Origin: Armatimonadota bacterium
GTDB lineage: Bacteria > Armatimonadota > Fimbriimonadia > Fimbriimonadales > Fimbriimonadaceae
DNA length: 64,000 nucleotides
Assembly (NCBI GenBank): GCA_023392285.1
Contig: JAEVZK010000106.1
Location: 14,701-78,700 of the forward strand
Direction of reading: 5' to 3'
Shown: positions 8,754 through 17,070 of the stretch, piece after piece
How the letters are laid out: each line of letters opens with the position of its first letter
Position numbering within the stretch: the stretch's first letter is position 1
Program-made: the position numbers and the translations under genes
The notes under the pieces: generated by a model
What the model saw: the letters and a program-made list of their open reading frames with translations, nothing else
What the model was told of the DNA's origin: nothing
Databases searched by the model: none

Positions 8754-8959
8754 CAGGCGTTGCCTCCCTTCTTCTCCGTAATCATGCCCGAAAGGCGCGC
8801 AATATTGTGACGCCGCACTTTCAGGCTCGCCGTATCCGTGATCTGTCGAAAAACAAGATCACGTCGAGCTTTGTAAAGCGCTGCTCGCTCCTGCTTGACC
8901 ATCTCTTCCAATTCTGGAACCGTCTTGTCTTTCAAATCTGCTGACTTATAATCTTTCAT
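8753..8959 (-). CDS. rpmC: Ribosomal protein uL29
   Basis: 68 residues, the usual size, at the peptide exit tunnel of the 50S subunit. The two-helix pattern [19 protein letters not shown] and [15 protein letters not shown] is typical. The ATG at 8959 is preceded by GGAGG at about ten bases. Longer upstream extensions of the reading frame are not protein-like. A terminator hairpin lies between it and rplP, so it probably begins its own transcript. Confidence 0.95.
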   Translation of the reverse strand: MKDYKSADLKDKTVPELEEMVKQERAALYKARRDLVFRQITDTASLKVRRHNIARLSGMITEKKGGNA

Positions 8960-9118
8960 AGTGTGGGTTCCTCCGGGCATTGTGGAGGCATTCACCCTCG
9001 TTCCGAGCGCATCGACTCCCGGACAGCCAAAAGAGGATACCTCAACCTTAACTTCAATTTCTATCGGAGCCGTCCCGTTTTCTCCATGAGGAGATCGGTC
9101 CAGCACAAGCGGAGAAAA

Positions 9119-9146
9119 GGCGCTCCAACATGGAAGTCGGAGCGCC
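9119..9146 (-). terminator. Intrinsic terminator after rplP
   Basis: GGCGCTCC/GGAGCGCC with a 12-nt loop starts 14 bases after the rplP stop and is followed on the minus strand by TTTTCTCC. It splits the ribosomal cluster between rplP and rpmC. The space from here to rpmC (8960-9118) may hold the next promoter, though I see no clear hexamers. Confidence 0.7.
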
Positions 9147-9159
9147 AGTTCCGGCTGGC

Positions 9160-9618
9160 TTACGCCTCTTCGGTCGACGCCTGTGGTGTCGGAAATGCTT
9201 CGTAATCGCGCTTTGTGGCGAACTTGCACTTGATCGGCATCTTGAACATGGCGAGTCGCATCGCTTCCTTTGCTACTTCCTCGGCAACTCCGTTCATTTC
9301 GAACATAACTCGTCCCGGCTTCACAACTGCGACCCAGCCTTCGACCGGTGCCTTACCCTTACCCATACGGGTTTCGAGGGGCTTCTTGGTGTAGCTCTTG
9401 TCGGGGAAGATTCGGATCCAAACCTTTCCACCGCGCTTGATGTGGCGGGTCATGGCAATACGGGCCGACTCGATTTGCCGCGACGTAATCCAACCCGGAT
9501 CCATCGCTACGAGGGCGTAATCGCCGAAGCTGATCTTATTACCCTGCGTCGCCTGACCCTTCATGCGGCCGCGCATCATTTTTCTACGGCCTTCTTTGAC
9601 TCTCTTGGGCATTAACAT
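9160..9618 (-). CDS. rplP: Ribosomal protein uL16
   Basis: 152 residues (usual about 136) near the A-site tRNA on the 50S subunit. Typical segments: [72 protein letters not shown]. The extra length is a short C-terminal tail. Its ATG overlaps the rpsC stop (TAATG). The second Met, two codons in, could also be the start. Confidence 0.97.
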   Translation of the reverse strand: MLMPKRVKEGRRKMMRGRMKGQATQGNKISFGDYALVAMDPGWITSRQIESARIAMTRHIKRGGKVWIRIFPDKSYTKKPLETRMGKGKAPVEGWVAVVKPGRVMFEMNGVAEEVAKEAMRLAMFKMPIKCKFATKRDYEAFPTPQASTEEA

Positions 9619-10424
9619 TAGGATTGAGCTCCTTCCGGATTCGGATTAGGTGTTTCAATTTCGATGACCGGCTCGGCCTTGGTTGCGCCGAAGGCTTCTT
9701 GAGCTTCGCCGCCCTTTCTGGTCTCACGGCGCTCTTCGCGCTCGCGCTCTGCTCTCGTCTGAGGCTCATGAACGCGTCGCTCCGGCAGCACTTCGCCCTT
9801 ATAGATCCAAACTTTGCAACCGACCGAACCATAAATGGTATGGGCTGTCGCTACGCCGTAATCGATGTCTGCGCGTAGCGTATGAAGCGGAATCTTGCCG
9901 ACTTTGTCCTTCTCGCTTCGGGCGATTTCAGATCCGCCCAAACGGCCGCTGACCATGACCTTCATGCCGCGTCCATTCAGACGCATGGCTCGGGTCATTG
10001 CCTGCCGCATCGCTCGACGGTGACTGATTCGCTTTTCGAGTTGCAGGCAAATGTTCTCCGCCACCAACTGTGCATCCAGCTCCGGCTGACGCACTTCCGT
10101 GACGTTCACTTGGACAACACTGGTCGGATCTTCCTTTCGGACCATCCGGTTCAAGTTGTCAGTCAGTTCGTCGATGCCCTTGCCGCCGCGACCGATGATC
10201 GCGCCGGGTCGAGCGGTGAAAATGTTGACCTTCAAACGGTTCGCCGCGCGCTCGATCTCGACTCGCGAGACGTTTCCAAGACCGCTGCGTCGCTTGATGT
10301 GCTCACGGATGCGGTGATCCATGAGAAGCGCCGGGCCGTAGCCCTTCTTGTTGTAATACCAGTGGCTATCGAAACCTCGAATGACTCCGACTCGGAAGCC
10401 AACTGGATGAATTTTCTGACCCAA
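9618..10424 (-). CDS. rpsC: Ribosomal protein uS3
   Basis: 268 residues (usual about 210-235). It starts [24 protein letters not shown] domain with [16 protein letters not shown] follows, then the C-terminal domain with [31 protein letters not shown] (split here: [12 protein letters not shown] and [13 protein letters not shown]). The last 50 or so residues are a charged Arg/Glu-rich tail. uS3 lines the mRNA entry channel and shares its operon with rplV upstream and rplP downstream. Confidence 0.98.
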   Translation of the reverse strand: MGQKIHPVGFRVGVIRGFDSHWYYNKKGYGPALLMDHRIREHIKRRSGLGNVSRVEIERAANRLKVNIFTARPGAIIGRGGKGIDELTDNLNRMVRKEDPTSVVQVNVTEVRQPELDAQLVAENICLQLEKRISHRRAMRQAMTRAMRLNGRGMKVMVSGRLGGSEIARSEKDKVGKIPLHTLRADIDYGVATAHTIYGSVGCKVWIYKGEVLPERRVHEPQTRAEREREERRETRKGGEAQEAFGATKAEPVIEIETPNPNPEGAQS

Positions 10425-10426
10425 AG

Positions 10427-11059
10427 TTACTCTGCTCCCTTTTCTTCCGAGGCATCGGCCTCCGTCGTGGCAGACCCGTCTGCCGGTGTAGCGCTGCCTG
10501 CTTCCTCAGGCGCTTCCGTCGCATTGACCGGAGTGGCTTCTTCCGGAGTCGCAGCGGCTACTGCTTCGGCATCGGTGTCTGTGGTTTCATCGACCGGCTG
10601 AGCGGCTGCCGCCACATTCTCTTCCTTCTTCGGAGCCGACGCCTTTGCCCCGCCTCGCTTTTTACCGCCACCGAAGCTCGGCCTAGGCTTTGCCTTAGTG
10701 CCGTGAGGCTTCACTGCCTGCTCCGCTTCGCCATCTTCGACGACCACCGTAATGTGGCTCGTCTTTTTCAGGATGCGATTTCCTCGGCCCTGTGCCCGAG
10801 CTCGCATGCGCTTCAGCTTCGGACCTTCGTCGACCGTAATCGCCGCGATCTTCAGCGTTTCTACCGCTAAATCGTTGTTCTGCTGCGCGTTCGCCATTGC
10901 GCTGATGAGCGTCTTGCGAAGCGCCCGAGCGCTCTTGCTGGTGTGGTAGCGCAGCAGCGCCGCCACGTGCTCGCAGTTCTTGCCCCGCACTTCATCCGCG
11001 ATGATGCGCACCTTTCGAGGCTGCACTCGCACATATTTGGTGATTGCTTTAACTTCCAT
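10427..11059 (-). CDS. rplV: Ribosomal protein uL22 with long acidic C-terminal tail
   Basis: 210 residues. The first 112 form normal uL22 (YVRVQPRKVRIIADEVRG, SAMANAQQNNDL, and RMRARAQGRGNRILKKTSHITVVV), which reaches into the exit tunnel. About 100 extra residues follow: a Lys/Gly-rich linker and then a low-complexity Ala/Glu/Thr/Pro tail ending EEKGAE. Such tails are rare on uL22 and should protrude from the ribosome surface. The frame is intact to the tail end and the next gene follows two bases later. Confidence 0.96.
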   Translation of the reverse strand: MEVKAITKYVRVQPRKVRIIADEVRGKNCEHVAALLRYHTSKSARALRKTLISAMANAQQNNDLAVETLKIAAITVDEGPKLKRMRARAQGRGNRILKKTSHITVVVEDGEAEQAVKPHGTKAKPRPSFGGGKKRGGAKASAPKKEENVAAAAQPVDETTDTDAEAVAAATPEEATPVNATEAPEEAGSATPADGSATTEADASEEKGAE

Positions 11060-11092
11060 GAGATTGCTTGTATTCGAATATCGTCTGCGCGA

Positions 11093-11380
11093 TTATCGGA
11101 TTCGCGTCCCCCTGTCCGCAAGCTGACCGCCATGACCCTTATAAGTGCGCGTCGGAGCGAATTCTCCGAGCTTGTGGCCAATCATGTTCTCCGTCACAAA
11201 TACGGGGATATGCTTTCGCCCGTCGTGAACTGCAAACGTGTGCCCGATCATGTCTGGCACGATGGTGGAGCGCCGGCTCCACGTCTTTACTAATTTCTTC
11301 TCGTTCTTCTCATTCATCGCGTTGACCTTCTTCATCAGGTGGTCATCCACGAAGAATCCTTTCTTCAAACTTCTTGCCAT
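11093..11380 (-). CDS. rpsS: Ribosomal protein uS19
   Basis: 95 residues, the usual length. It begins [19 protein letters not shown] and contains [21 protein letters not shown] and [12 protein letters not shown]; it contacts uS13 at the head of the 30S subunit. The ATG at 11380 has GGGAG six bases upstream. It starts a new unit: the 187 bp upstream separate it from a divergent gene rather than from rplB as in most bacteria. Confidence 0.97.
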   Translation of the reverse strand: MARSLKKGFFVDDHLMKKVNAMNEKNEKKLVKTWSRRSTIVPDMIGHTFAVHDGRKHIPVFVTENMIGHKLGEFAPTRTYKGHGGQLADRGTRIR

Positions 11381-11567
11381 TTTTCTCCCGTGTTTACCGT
11401 CACTCTCTTTAGAAGAGGGTGGGCAGTGCACTGCGGCGACACGACAGGCAAACGCCAGTCGCGCCGAACCAGAAGATGATACCCAAGCCCATCGCGGCAG
11501 CGCAAGGTCCTCGAACCTCTCGACCATGCCCTTAAACAAGCACACGCGCTTGTATTAAGATAAAGGC

Positions 11568-11924
11568 GTGAACGCGCTAAAGATGCGTCAAGTATTCGGA
11601 CCGGAGGACAGCGCGGAGCTCCTACGTGAGCTCTCAAACATCACCAACTTACAGCCCGGGCAGGTTGTCTCCCGCCTCACTTTACTGCTGAAACGTTTCC
11701 CGCTTTCGCACAATCTCAGATACGCGCTTTTCCTCGCGTTGCTCGAATCCGGCGAAAGCGCCGAAGCTTGGAAGCTGATGGCTGCAACCGTCGCGCTGTA
11801 CCCGGACAGCAATGTGCTGTTACGCGCCCTCCTCAAGCACTCAGAAGATGGCTTAGATCCCGAGTCAACAACGCTTCTTCAAGACAGAGCCGCAAAAACG
11901 GAAGCTCACCTCGGGCTGCACTAG
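11568..11924 (+). CDS. Small helical (TPR-like) protein of unknown function inside the ribosomal cluster
   Basis: 118 residues, entirely helical in character, with two helix-turn-helix repeats (NLRYALFLALLESGESAEAWKL split as LRYALFLALLESGESAEAW, then ALYPDSNVLLRALLKH) like a single TPR unit. It lies on the strand opposite to the ribosomal genes, between rpsS and rplB. TAAGAT sits six bases before the GTG start, which fits a leaderless promoter. The protein-like composition and the room made for it argue that it is real, but I cannot name it. Confidence 0.6.
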   Translation: MNALKMRQVFGPEDSAELLRELSNITNLQPGQVVSRLTLLLKRFPLSHNLRYALFLALLESGESAEAWKLMAATVALYPDSNVLLRALLKHSEDGLDPESTTLLQDRAAKTEAHLGLH

Positions 11925-11965
11925 AGCATTTGCCCGCGCCAAAAGACGGACGCCAAACGAAAAGA

Positions 11966-12032
11966 GGGTTGGACATTCGTCCAACCCACAAAGGCCGAGA
12001 CGGCCTTAACACCCATCGGCGGGACGCCGATG
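11966..12032 (-). terminator. Three tandem hairpins after rplB, the last a likely terminator
   Basis: Three perfect stems follow the rplB stop without interruption: CATCGGCG/CGCCGATG (12014-12032), AAGGCCG/CGGCCTT (11991-12007) and GGGTTGGAC/GTCCAACCC (11966-11987). Read in the rplB direction the last is followed by TCTTTTCGTTT, so it should stop transcription. On the plus strand the array also follows the small helical gene. Confidence 0.65.
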
Positions 12033-12866
12033 TTACTTCGAACCGCGGCGGCGAACGATGTACTTGTTCGTTCGCTTGTTGTGACGAGTCTTCTGACCAA
12101 GAGCCTTGTTGCCCCAGCGGTCGACCGGACCCTTCTTGCGTCCGACCGGAGACTTCGCCTCACCACCACCATGTGGGTGGTCGCGCGGAGACTTAACGAC
12201 GCCACGAACGTGCGGCTTGCGACCGAGTCCGCGGTTCTTACCCGCCTTACCGATCGACTCGTTCTCGTGCTCAGCGTTGCCGACCTCACCGACCGTTGCG
12301 CGGCAGGTGTTGTGCACCATGCGCATTTCGCCGGAAGGCAGTCGAAGGGTGACGTAGTTGCCTTCCTTCGCCATAACCTGAGCCGAAGCGCCCGCCGAGC
12401 GAACCATCTGGCCGCCCTTGTTCGGCTGCAGTTCGATGTTGTGCACCAGCGTACCAAGCGGGATGTTCTTCAGCGGCAAGCAGTTGCCCGGCAGAATGTC
12501 CGCCTCAGGACCGCTCTCCACGCGAGTTCCAACCTCAAGCCCCTTAGGAGCGAGGATGTAGCTCTTCTCGCCATCCATGTAGTGGAGCAGCGCGATGCGG
12601 CACGTGCGATTTGGATCGTATTCGATCGCTGCGACCTTCGCTTGAATACCGTCCTTTTTTCGCTTGAAGTCGATGATTCGGTAGCGCTGCTTGTTACCGC
12701 CACCCCGGTTGAACGAGGTAATTCGGCCATAGCTGTTGCGACCGCCGCTCTTCGGCTTCGGAGCGGTAAGTGACTTCTCCGGCTTGCCCTTCGTAACTTC
12801 CGAATAAGTCGGAGTGATCTGGAATCTTCTTCCTGGTGAAGTTGGTTTCTTTCTTACTGTAGGCAT
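12033..12866 (-). CDS. rplB: Ribosomal protein uL2
   Basis: 277 residues, the normal size; needed for subunit joining and near the peptidyl-transferase centre. Diagnostic segments are [42 protein letters not shown] and the C-terminal [19 protein letters not shown] with the conserved histidine. It follows rplW by one base, and is followed by three hairpins rather than by rpsS. Confidence 0.98.
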   Translation of the reverse strand: MPTVRKKPTSPGRRFQITPTYSEVTKGKPEKSLTAPKPKSGGRNSYGRITSFNRGGGNKQRYRIIDFKRKKDGIQAKVAAIEYDPNRTCRIALLHYMDGEKSYILAPKGLEVGTRVESGPEADILPGNCLPLKNIPLGTLVHNIELQPNKGGQMVRSAGASAQVMAKEGNYVTLRLPSGEMRMVHNTCRATVGEVGNAEHENESIGKAGKNRGLGRKPHVRGVVKSPRDHPHGGGEAKSPVGRKKGPVDRWGNKALGQKTRHNKRTNKYIVRRRGSK

Positions 12867-12867
12867 C

Positions 12868-13212
12868 TTAGACTCCGTAATCCTCCAAGACTTGGCCGGC
12901 AGCTAGCGTAACGATTGCCTTCTTGCGGTCGGGCTCGTAGCCCGTGCTCTTCTGGCTTCGTCGGCGTTTCTTACCGAGAACCTTGATCGTGCGGACGTGA
13001 GATACGTTGATCACCTCGTCCTTCTTCTTGCCCGAGTTGTAAATCGCCTCGAGCGCCGCCTTGATCTCGAGCTTATTGGAGTCCGTCGCCACCTCGAAGG
13101 TGTACTTCCGAACGATTTTGTTCTCGTCCTGAATGCGTTGGTCGCCATAGCTCTGACCCACCGACTTCTCGGTGATGTAAGGCCTCAAAATGATGTTATG
13201 TGGATCTTTCAT
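12868..13212 (-). CDS. rplW: Ribosomal protein uL23
   Basis: 114 residues; docking site for trigger factor and SRP at the tunnel exit. Typical parts: [33 protein letters not shown] and [13 protein letters not shown] short insertion ([12 protein letters not shown]) after the first helix is extra. It is separated from rplD by 69 bp that contain a hairpin. Confidence 0.96.
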   Translation of the reverse strand: MKDPHNIILRPYITEKSVGQSYGDQRIQDENKIVRKYTFEVATDSNKLEIKAALEAIYNSGKKKDEVINVSHVRTIKVLGKKRRRSQKSTGYEPDRKKAIVTLAAGQVLEDYGV

Positions 13213-13247
13213 GTCAATCCTTAGGAAAATCTAGCTTGAGCAGAGTT

Positions 13248-13268
13248 GGTTTGGACTAATTCCAAACC
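13248..13268. repeat. Hairpin between rplD and rplW
   Basis: GGTTTGGA/TCCAAACC with a 5-nt loop. No T-tract follows on the minus strand, so it is more likely an mRNA structure than a terminator. Confidence 0.45.
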
Positions 13269-13281
13269 CTTGGCTCGAACT

Positions 13282-13944
13282 CTATTTGGCCCAAACCTCC
13301 TCAATCTTCGCCAACGCATCTTGAGCAATGACGATCTTGTGGGAGACGAGCACGTCTCGTGCCGAGAATGCCTGCGCCTTCTCGTCAGCGCCCGAAGCGG
13401 GAGCTGTTCGAACCGTTACGTTCGGCAAGTTGCGGAAGCACTTGTAAGTGACTTCGTCGTAAGCCGGAAGCACGACCAGCACTCGTCGCTGATCCTTCAA
13501 ACCAAGCGCAGCCAGGAAAGCTGCCGCCGTCTTCGTCTTTGCTTCTGCAAATACCAAACTATCTGCGACCACCACATTGCCAGCCTCTGCTTGAGCGGAG
13601 AAAGCGGTGAGGATGGCCAAGCGGCGCTCCTTCTTGTTCACCTTCTTCTCATAGCTGCGAGGTGTTAGCGCGAGCGCCATTCCACCATGAGCATAATGAG
13701 GAGCGCGAATCGTACCCTGTCGAGCGTTACCGGTCTTCTTCTGCTTGTATGGCTTGCGTCCACCGCCGCGAACTTCGCTGCGAGTCTTCGTCTTAGCTGT
13801 GCCTTGTCGCTTATTGGCTTCCTCGGCAACCACCGTCCGGTGGATCGCGGTGGAAGACACTGCGGCATCGTCGAATACCTGGCCAAGGCTGACCTTGCCG
13901 ACCGACTTGCCGTCCTTTCCTCTAACTTCTAATTCTGTTGCCAT
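13282..13944 (-). CDS. rplD: Ribosomal protein uL4
   Basis: 220 residues, close to the usual 201-207. The tunnel loop RGGGRKPYKQKKTGNARQG (about residues 59-77) and KKVNKKERRLAILTAFS identify it. In many bacteria uL4 represses its own operon through the S10 leader; the leader gene rpsJ is absent here, so that control, if present, would act on the rplC leader. It follows rplC by six bases. Confidence 0.97.
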   Translation of the reverse strand: MATELEVRGKDGKSVGKVSLGQVFDDAAVSSTAIHRTVVAEEANKRQGTAKTKTRSEVRGGGRKPYKQKKTGNARQGTIRAPHYAHGGMALALTPRSYEKKVNKKERRLAILTAFSAQAEAGNVVVADSLVFAEAKTKTAAAFLAALGLKDQRRVLVVLPAYDEVTYKCFRNLPNVTVRTAPASGADEKAQAFSARDVLVSHKIVIAQDALAKIEEVWAK

Positions 13945-13950
13945 CGTGGA

Positions 13951-14622
13951 TTACCTCGCCGCCTTGTTGATGGTGACCAACGCGCCGTTCGGACCGGGCA
14001 CGCTGCCGTCGACGAGAATGAGATTGCGCTCGGCATCGACTCGAACAACCTTAAGGCCCTTCTGAGTCACCGTGTCGGTACCCATACGGCCCGGACGTCG
14101 CGAGCCTTTGAAAACTCTCTGCGGACCCGTAGCGCCGTTCGAGAGCGGACGTCGGTGAGTCATGTAGCCGTGCGTCATGTGCTGACCCTTGAAGTGGTAT
14201 CGCTTGACGCCACCCTGGAAACCTTTACCCTTGCTGGTACTGGTGACCGTGATCTTGTCGCCATCGGCGAACACGTCACCGGCAACAATCTCCTGACCGA
14301 GCGTGAGTCCGTCGACGGAGTCGACTCGGAACTCGCGAAGAGTCCGCAGGTGCTTGTTCACGCCTGCCTTCTTCAGGTGGCCAAACTTCGGAAACGTAAG
14401 ATTTCGCTCCTTCGCCTCGCCAAAGCCAACCTGAACGGCCGTGTAACCGTCGTTTCGCTTCTCGGATTTGCCATCCTTCAGCGCCACTTCTCGGTCCTCG
14501 GTCGTCTTAATCTGTGTAACGTATACCGGTCCAGCCTGAATGACTGTTACCGGCACCATCTTCCCCTCATCGGTGAAGATGTGAGTCATGCCAACTTTCG
14601 TGCCCAGGATTCCCTGCAGCAT
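13951..14622 (-). CDS. rplC: Ribosomal protein uL3
   Basis: 223 residues. It begins MLQGILGTKVGMTHIFTDEG and contains GKGFQGGVKRYHFKGQHMTHG and RRPGRMGTD, the 23S-binding extension. It is the first gene of the cluster here; rpsJ, its usual upstream neighbour, is missing and a promoter-like sequence lies about 130 bp upstream. Confidence 0.97.
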   Translation of the reverse strand: MLQGILGTKVGMTHIFTDEGKMVPVTVIQAGPVYVTQIKTTEDREVALKDGKSEKRNDGYTAVQVGFGEAKERNLTFPKFGHLKKAGVNKHLRTLREFRVDSVDGLTLGQEIVAGDVFADGDKITVTSTSKGKGFQGGVKRYHFKGQHMTHGYMTHRRPLSNGATGPQRVFKGSRRPGRMGTDTVTQKGLKVVRVDAERNLILVDGSVPGPNGALVTINKAAR

Positions 14623-14723
14623 CGTTTCACCTTCCTTGTAGCTTCCCCTAGCCCGCCGGTCGTTTCGGATGTTGCCCTAAAGGGTCGGGTCATCCCGCCG
14701 GTTCGCTTTTGAAGCTGCTTTGA

Positions 14724-14778
14724 GCGTGACGAGTCACGCAACTGGAAGACTATACCCGATCTTGCTGGTAGGTCTCAA
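14724..14778 (-). promoter_or_regulatory. Probable promoter of the rplC operon with an adjacent palindrome
   Basis: On the minus strand TTGAGA (14773-14778) and TATAGT (14749-14754) are 18 bases apart, a good vegetative promoter. Just downstream of the expected start site is the palindrome GCGTGAC-GA-GTCACGC (14724-14739), which could be an operator or the first leader hairpin. The rest of the leader to rplC (14623-14723) carries two copies of CCCGCCGGT about 40 bases apart. Confidence 0.5.
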
Positions 14779-15053
14779 TCAGCAACCCTGCCCAAAACTA
14801 CCTGCTAGCAGTAGAACCAAAAGTGGAAGCCTAAAACGGTGGGAAAGGACCAATCATTCAATCTCCACCTAGAGCGCCTAATTCCAGCCGTGCTGCACAC
14901 GATGTTCGTCGACTTGTGGTTCGTTTGGCCAATCCTTATTCTGATGGGGCTGCTGAAAGCTTTCGTCAGAGGTTTCCGTCGATGAGCGAAGCCGCACTAG
15001 GGATAAACGAGTCCCTAGGACCAGTTGCGGCTGCAACTAAACTTCTCCTCAAG
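14779..15053. other. Intergenic stretch between rplC and the NmrA-like gene
   Basis: No gene is convincing here. The reading frame of the NmrA-like gene stays open back to 14916, but that part does not look like the family N-terminus. No clear promoter was found for the downstream gene. Confidence 0.4.
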
Positions 15054-16001
15054 ATGGAAAACAAGATTATTGCCGTCGTTGGTGCTACAGGCGCGCAGGG
15101 CGGAGGCCTAGTCAATGCCATTCTCGAGCACCCGGAGAGCGGATTTAAGGTGAGAGCTCTCACCCGCGACCCCAACTCGGAGAAAGCTCGAGCCCTTGCG
15201 AAGTTGGGCGCCGAGGTCGTTCAGGCCGATATCGACGACGCCGAAAGCCTTGCCCGTGCCTTCGAAGGCGCATACGGAGCCTTCTGCGTCACCTTCTTCT
15301 GGGATCACTTCTCTCCCGAGAAGGAGATGGTACAGGCGCAAGCCATGGCAAAGGCCGCCAAAGCCGCTAACCTGCAACACGTGATTTGGTCGACCTTGGA
15401 GGACACTCGTGAATACGTGCCTCTCGAAAGCGAACAGATGCCAACGCTCCAAGACAAGTACAAGGTGCCTCACCTCGATGCAAAGGGAGCCTCGAACCAT
15501 TTCTTCACCGACGAGGGTGTACCTACCACGTTTCTGCTGACTTCCTTCTTCTGGGACAACTTCATTCACTTCGGCATGGGTCCCCAGCCAAATCCCGACG
15601 GCACCTTCGCTATCACCTTGCCGATGGGCGACAAGAAGCTGCCCGGTATCGGCGCTGAAGATATTGGTCGATGTGCATTTGGCATTTTCCAGCGTCCCGA
15701 ACTAATTGGCAGGACGGTTGGTATCGCAGGCGAGCACCTAAGCGGCAGAGAAATGGCCGAAGAGCTTGGCCGCGCGCTTGGCAAGAAAGTTGTCTACAAC
15801 GAAGTAGCGCCCGACGTGTACCGTAGCTTCGGTTTTCCCGGCGCTGACGATTTGGGCAACATGTTCCAGTTCAAGCGAGACTTCAACGAAGCATTCCGCA
15901 AGCCCCGGGACATCGCCTTTTCCCGAGAACTAAACCCGGAGCTGAAAGATTTCGCCACTTGGCTGAACGCGCACGGGGAAGAGATTCCAATAGCGAGCTA
16001 A
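15054..16001 (+). CDS. NmrA-like NAD(P)-binding protein
   Basis: About 315 residues from the ATG at 15054, which places the Rossmann motif VVGATGAQGGGLVNAIL at residues 7-23, as expected for NmrA-type proteins. Further family marks are VRALTRDPNSEKARALAKLGAEVVQADIDD and the atypical active-site region (HVIWSTLED). Members act as NADP-sensing regulators or as atypical short-chain reductases, so the catalytic role is uncertain. The gene stands alone, ending at a strong convergent terminator. Confidence 0.85.
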   Translation: MENKIIAVVGATGAQGGGLVNAILEHPESGFKVRALTRDPNSEKARALAKLGAEVVQADIDDAESLARAFEGAYGAFCVTFFWDHFSPEKEMVQAQAMAKAAKAANLQHVIWSTLEDTREYVPLESEQMPTLQDKYKVPHLDAKGASNHFFTDEGVPTTFLLTSFFWDNFIHFGMGPQPNPDGTFAITLPMGDKKLPGIGAEDIGRCAFGIFQRPELIGRTVGIAGEHLSGREMAEELGRALGKKVVYNEVAPDVYRSFGFPGADDLGNMFQFKRDFNEAFRKPRDIAFSRELNPELKDFATWLNAHGEEIPIAS

Positions 16002-16023
16002 AACTCGCACCAACCGAGTGAAC

Positions 16024-16050
16024 TCCGCGCTCCCTTCACGGGAGCGCGGA
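16024..16050. terminator. Bidirectional terminator between the NmrA-like gene and mdh
   Basis: Perfect 11-bp GC-rich stem TCCGCGCTCCC/GGGAGCGCGGA with a 5-nt loop, between two convergent genes. T-tracts are poor on both sides. Confidence 0.65.
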
Positions 16051-16064
16051 TTCACCGGGCTGAC

Positions 16065-16988
16065 CTAGCTGATGCTGGCTAGGATTGACTTGAGGCTCTC
16101 GGCGGATTTTTCGAGGCCAGCCTTTTCCTCCGCACTGACGGCAGGGGTGAGAACCTTCTTCGCTCCCCTCTTACCAACCACGGTGGGCATGGAAAGCGAG
16201 ATATCGGAAATGCCGAGCACACCGGTTTGCTTGGTGCTGACGGGAAGAATGGCATCCGTATCGAGGGCGATGTTCTCTACCACTTCCTTGATCGACACGC
16301 CAACCGCTCGACCAGCCCCGCCCTTGAGCCGAATAACCTCGGCACCGGACTTGCGAGTGAACTCGAACACCCCTTGAATCTCGGCATCATAGTTCGGAAT
16401 CGAGCTCATGGGAACGCCACCGATGGTGGCCGATGAAAGAATAGGCACCATTGAATCGCCATGCTCGCCGAGGATCAGCGCCTTCACGTCAGTCGCGTTG
16501 ACCTTGAAGTGGTCGGCGAGGAGCGATCGGAAACGGCAGGTGTCGAGCACGGTGCCGAGGCCAAGAACTTGCGATTCTGGCACGATACCGGCCGTAGCGG
16601 CGAGATGAGTAAGGATATCGACTGGGTTGGAGACGACGACAATCGTTGCGCCTTCATTGAGCTTGCAGCCCTTGATCGAATCCAAAATGCCTTTAAAGAG
16701 ACCGACATTTCGATTCACGAGCTCGAGGCGTGTCTCATCAGGCTTGCGGCGAAGGCCGGCGGTGATGACGACGCAGTCACTGCCGTCGACGACGCTGTAG
16801 TCGCTGGCACTGGTAAAGGTCTGGTTTGAAGTTAGCGCGGCTCCATGACGTAGATCGAGCGCCTCTCCGGCGGCCATATCTCCATTCATATCCACGAGCG
16901 CGATTTCTCGGACAACGCCGCCTAATTGTAGGGCATAAGCGGCGTCCGAACCAACTCGACCGCCTCCACCAATGATACTAACTTTCAT
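16065..16988 (-). CDS. mdh: Malate dehydrogenase, LDH-like type
   Basis: 307 residues; oxidises malate to oxaloacetate with NAD. The start at 16988 has AAAGGAG six bases upstream and puts IIGGGGRVGS at residues 5-14. Asp33 (ALVDMN) suggests NAD. R81 in ITAGLRRKPDETR sits at the position where lactate dehydrogenases have Gln102, so malate is the expected substrate. The proton-relay histidine is H176 in LGEHGD. The gene is monocistronic, convergent with the NmrA-like gene and divergent from the HhH gene 82 bp away. Confidence 0.9.
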   Translation of the reverse strand: MKVSIIGGGGRVGSDAAYALQLGGVVREIALVDMNGDMAAGEALDLRHGAALTSNQTFTSASDYSVVDGSDCVVITAGLRRKPDETRLELVNRNVGLFKGILDSIKGCKLNEGATIVVVSNPVDILTHLAATAGIVPESQVLGLGTVLDTCRFRSLLADHFKVNATDVKALILGEHGDSMVPILSSATIGGVPMSSIPNYDAEIQGVFEFTRKSGAEVIRLKGGAGRAVGVSIKEVVENIALDTDAILPVSTKQTGVLGISDISLSMPTVVGKRGAKKVLTPAVSAEEKAGLEKSAESLKSILASIS

Positions 16989-17070
16989 ATTTTCTCCTTT
17001 TGTGTGCGATGGGAATGGCTTGATTATGGCAGCTTCCCGTGCCGGCTCCGAAGGACCGTAGAATGGAGGA

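Noticed and set aside
8753..9229. Extended uL29 (158 residues)
   Set aside because: The first 90 residues are not protein-like and cross a terminator hairpin; the 68-residue form has a ribosome site and the normal length.
9882..10601. Plus-strand open frame of 239 codons opposite rpsC/rplV
   Set aside because: Shadow frame over ribosomal genes; no protein-like pattern.
11093..11545. Extended uS19 (150 residues)
   Set aside because: The added N-terminus is not like any uS19; the ATG at 11380 has a good ribosome site.
12030..12773. Plus-strand open frame of 247 codons opposite rplB
   Set aside because: Shadow of rplB on the other strand; composition dominated by Arg/Val/Leu from reversed codons.
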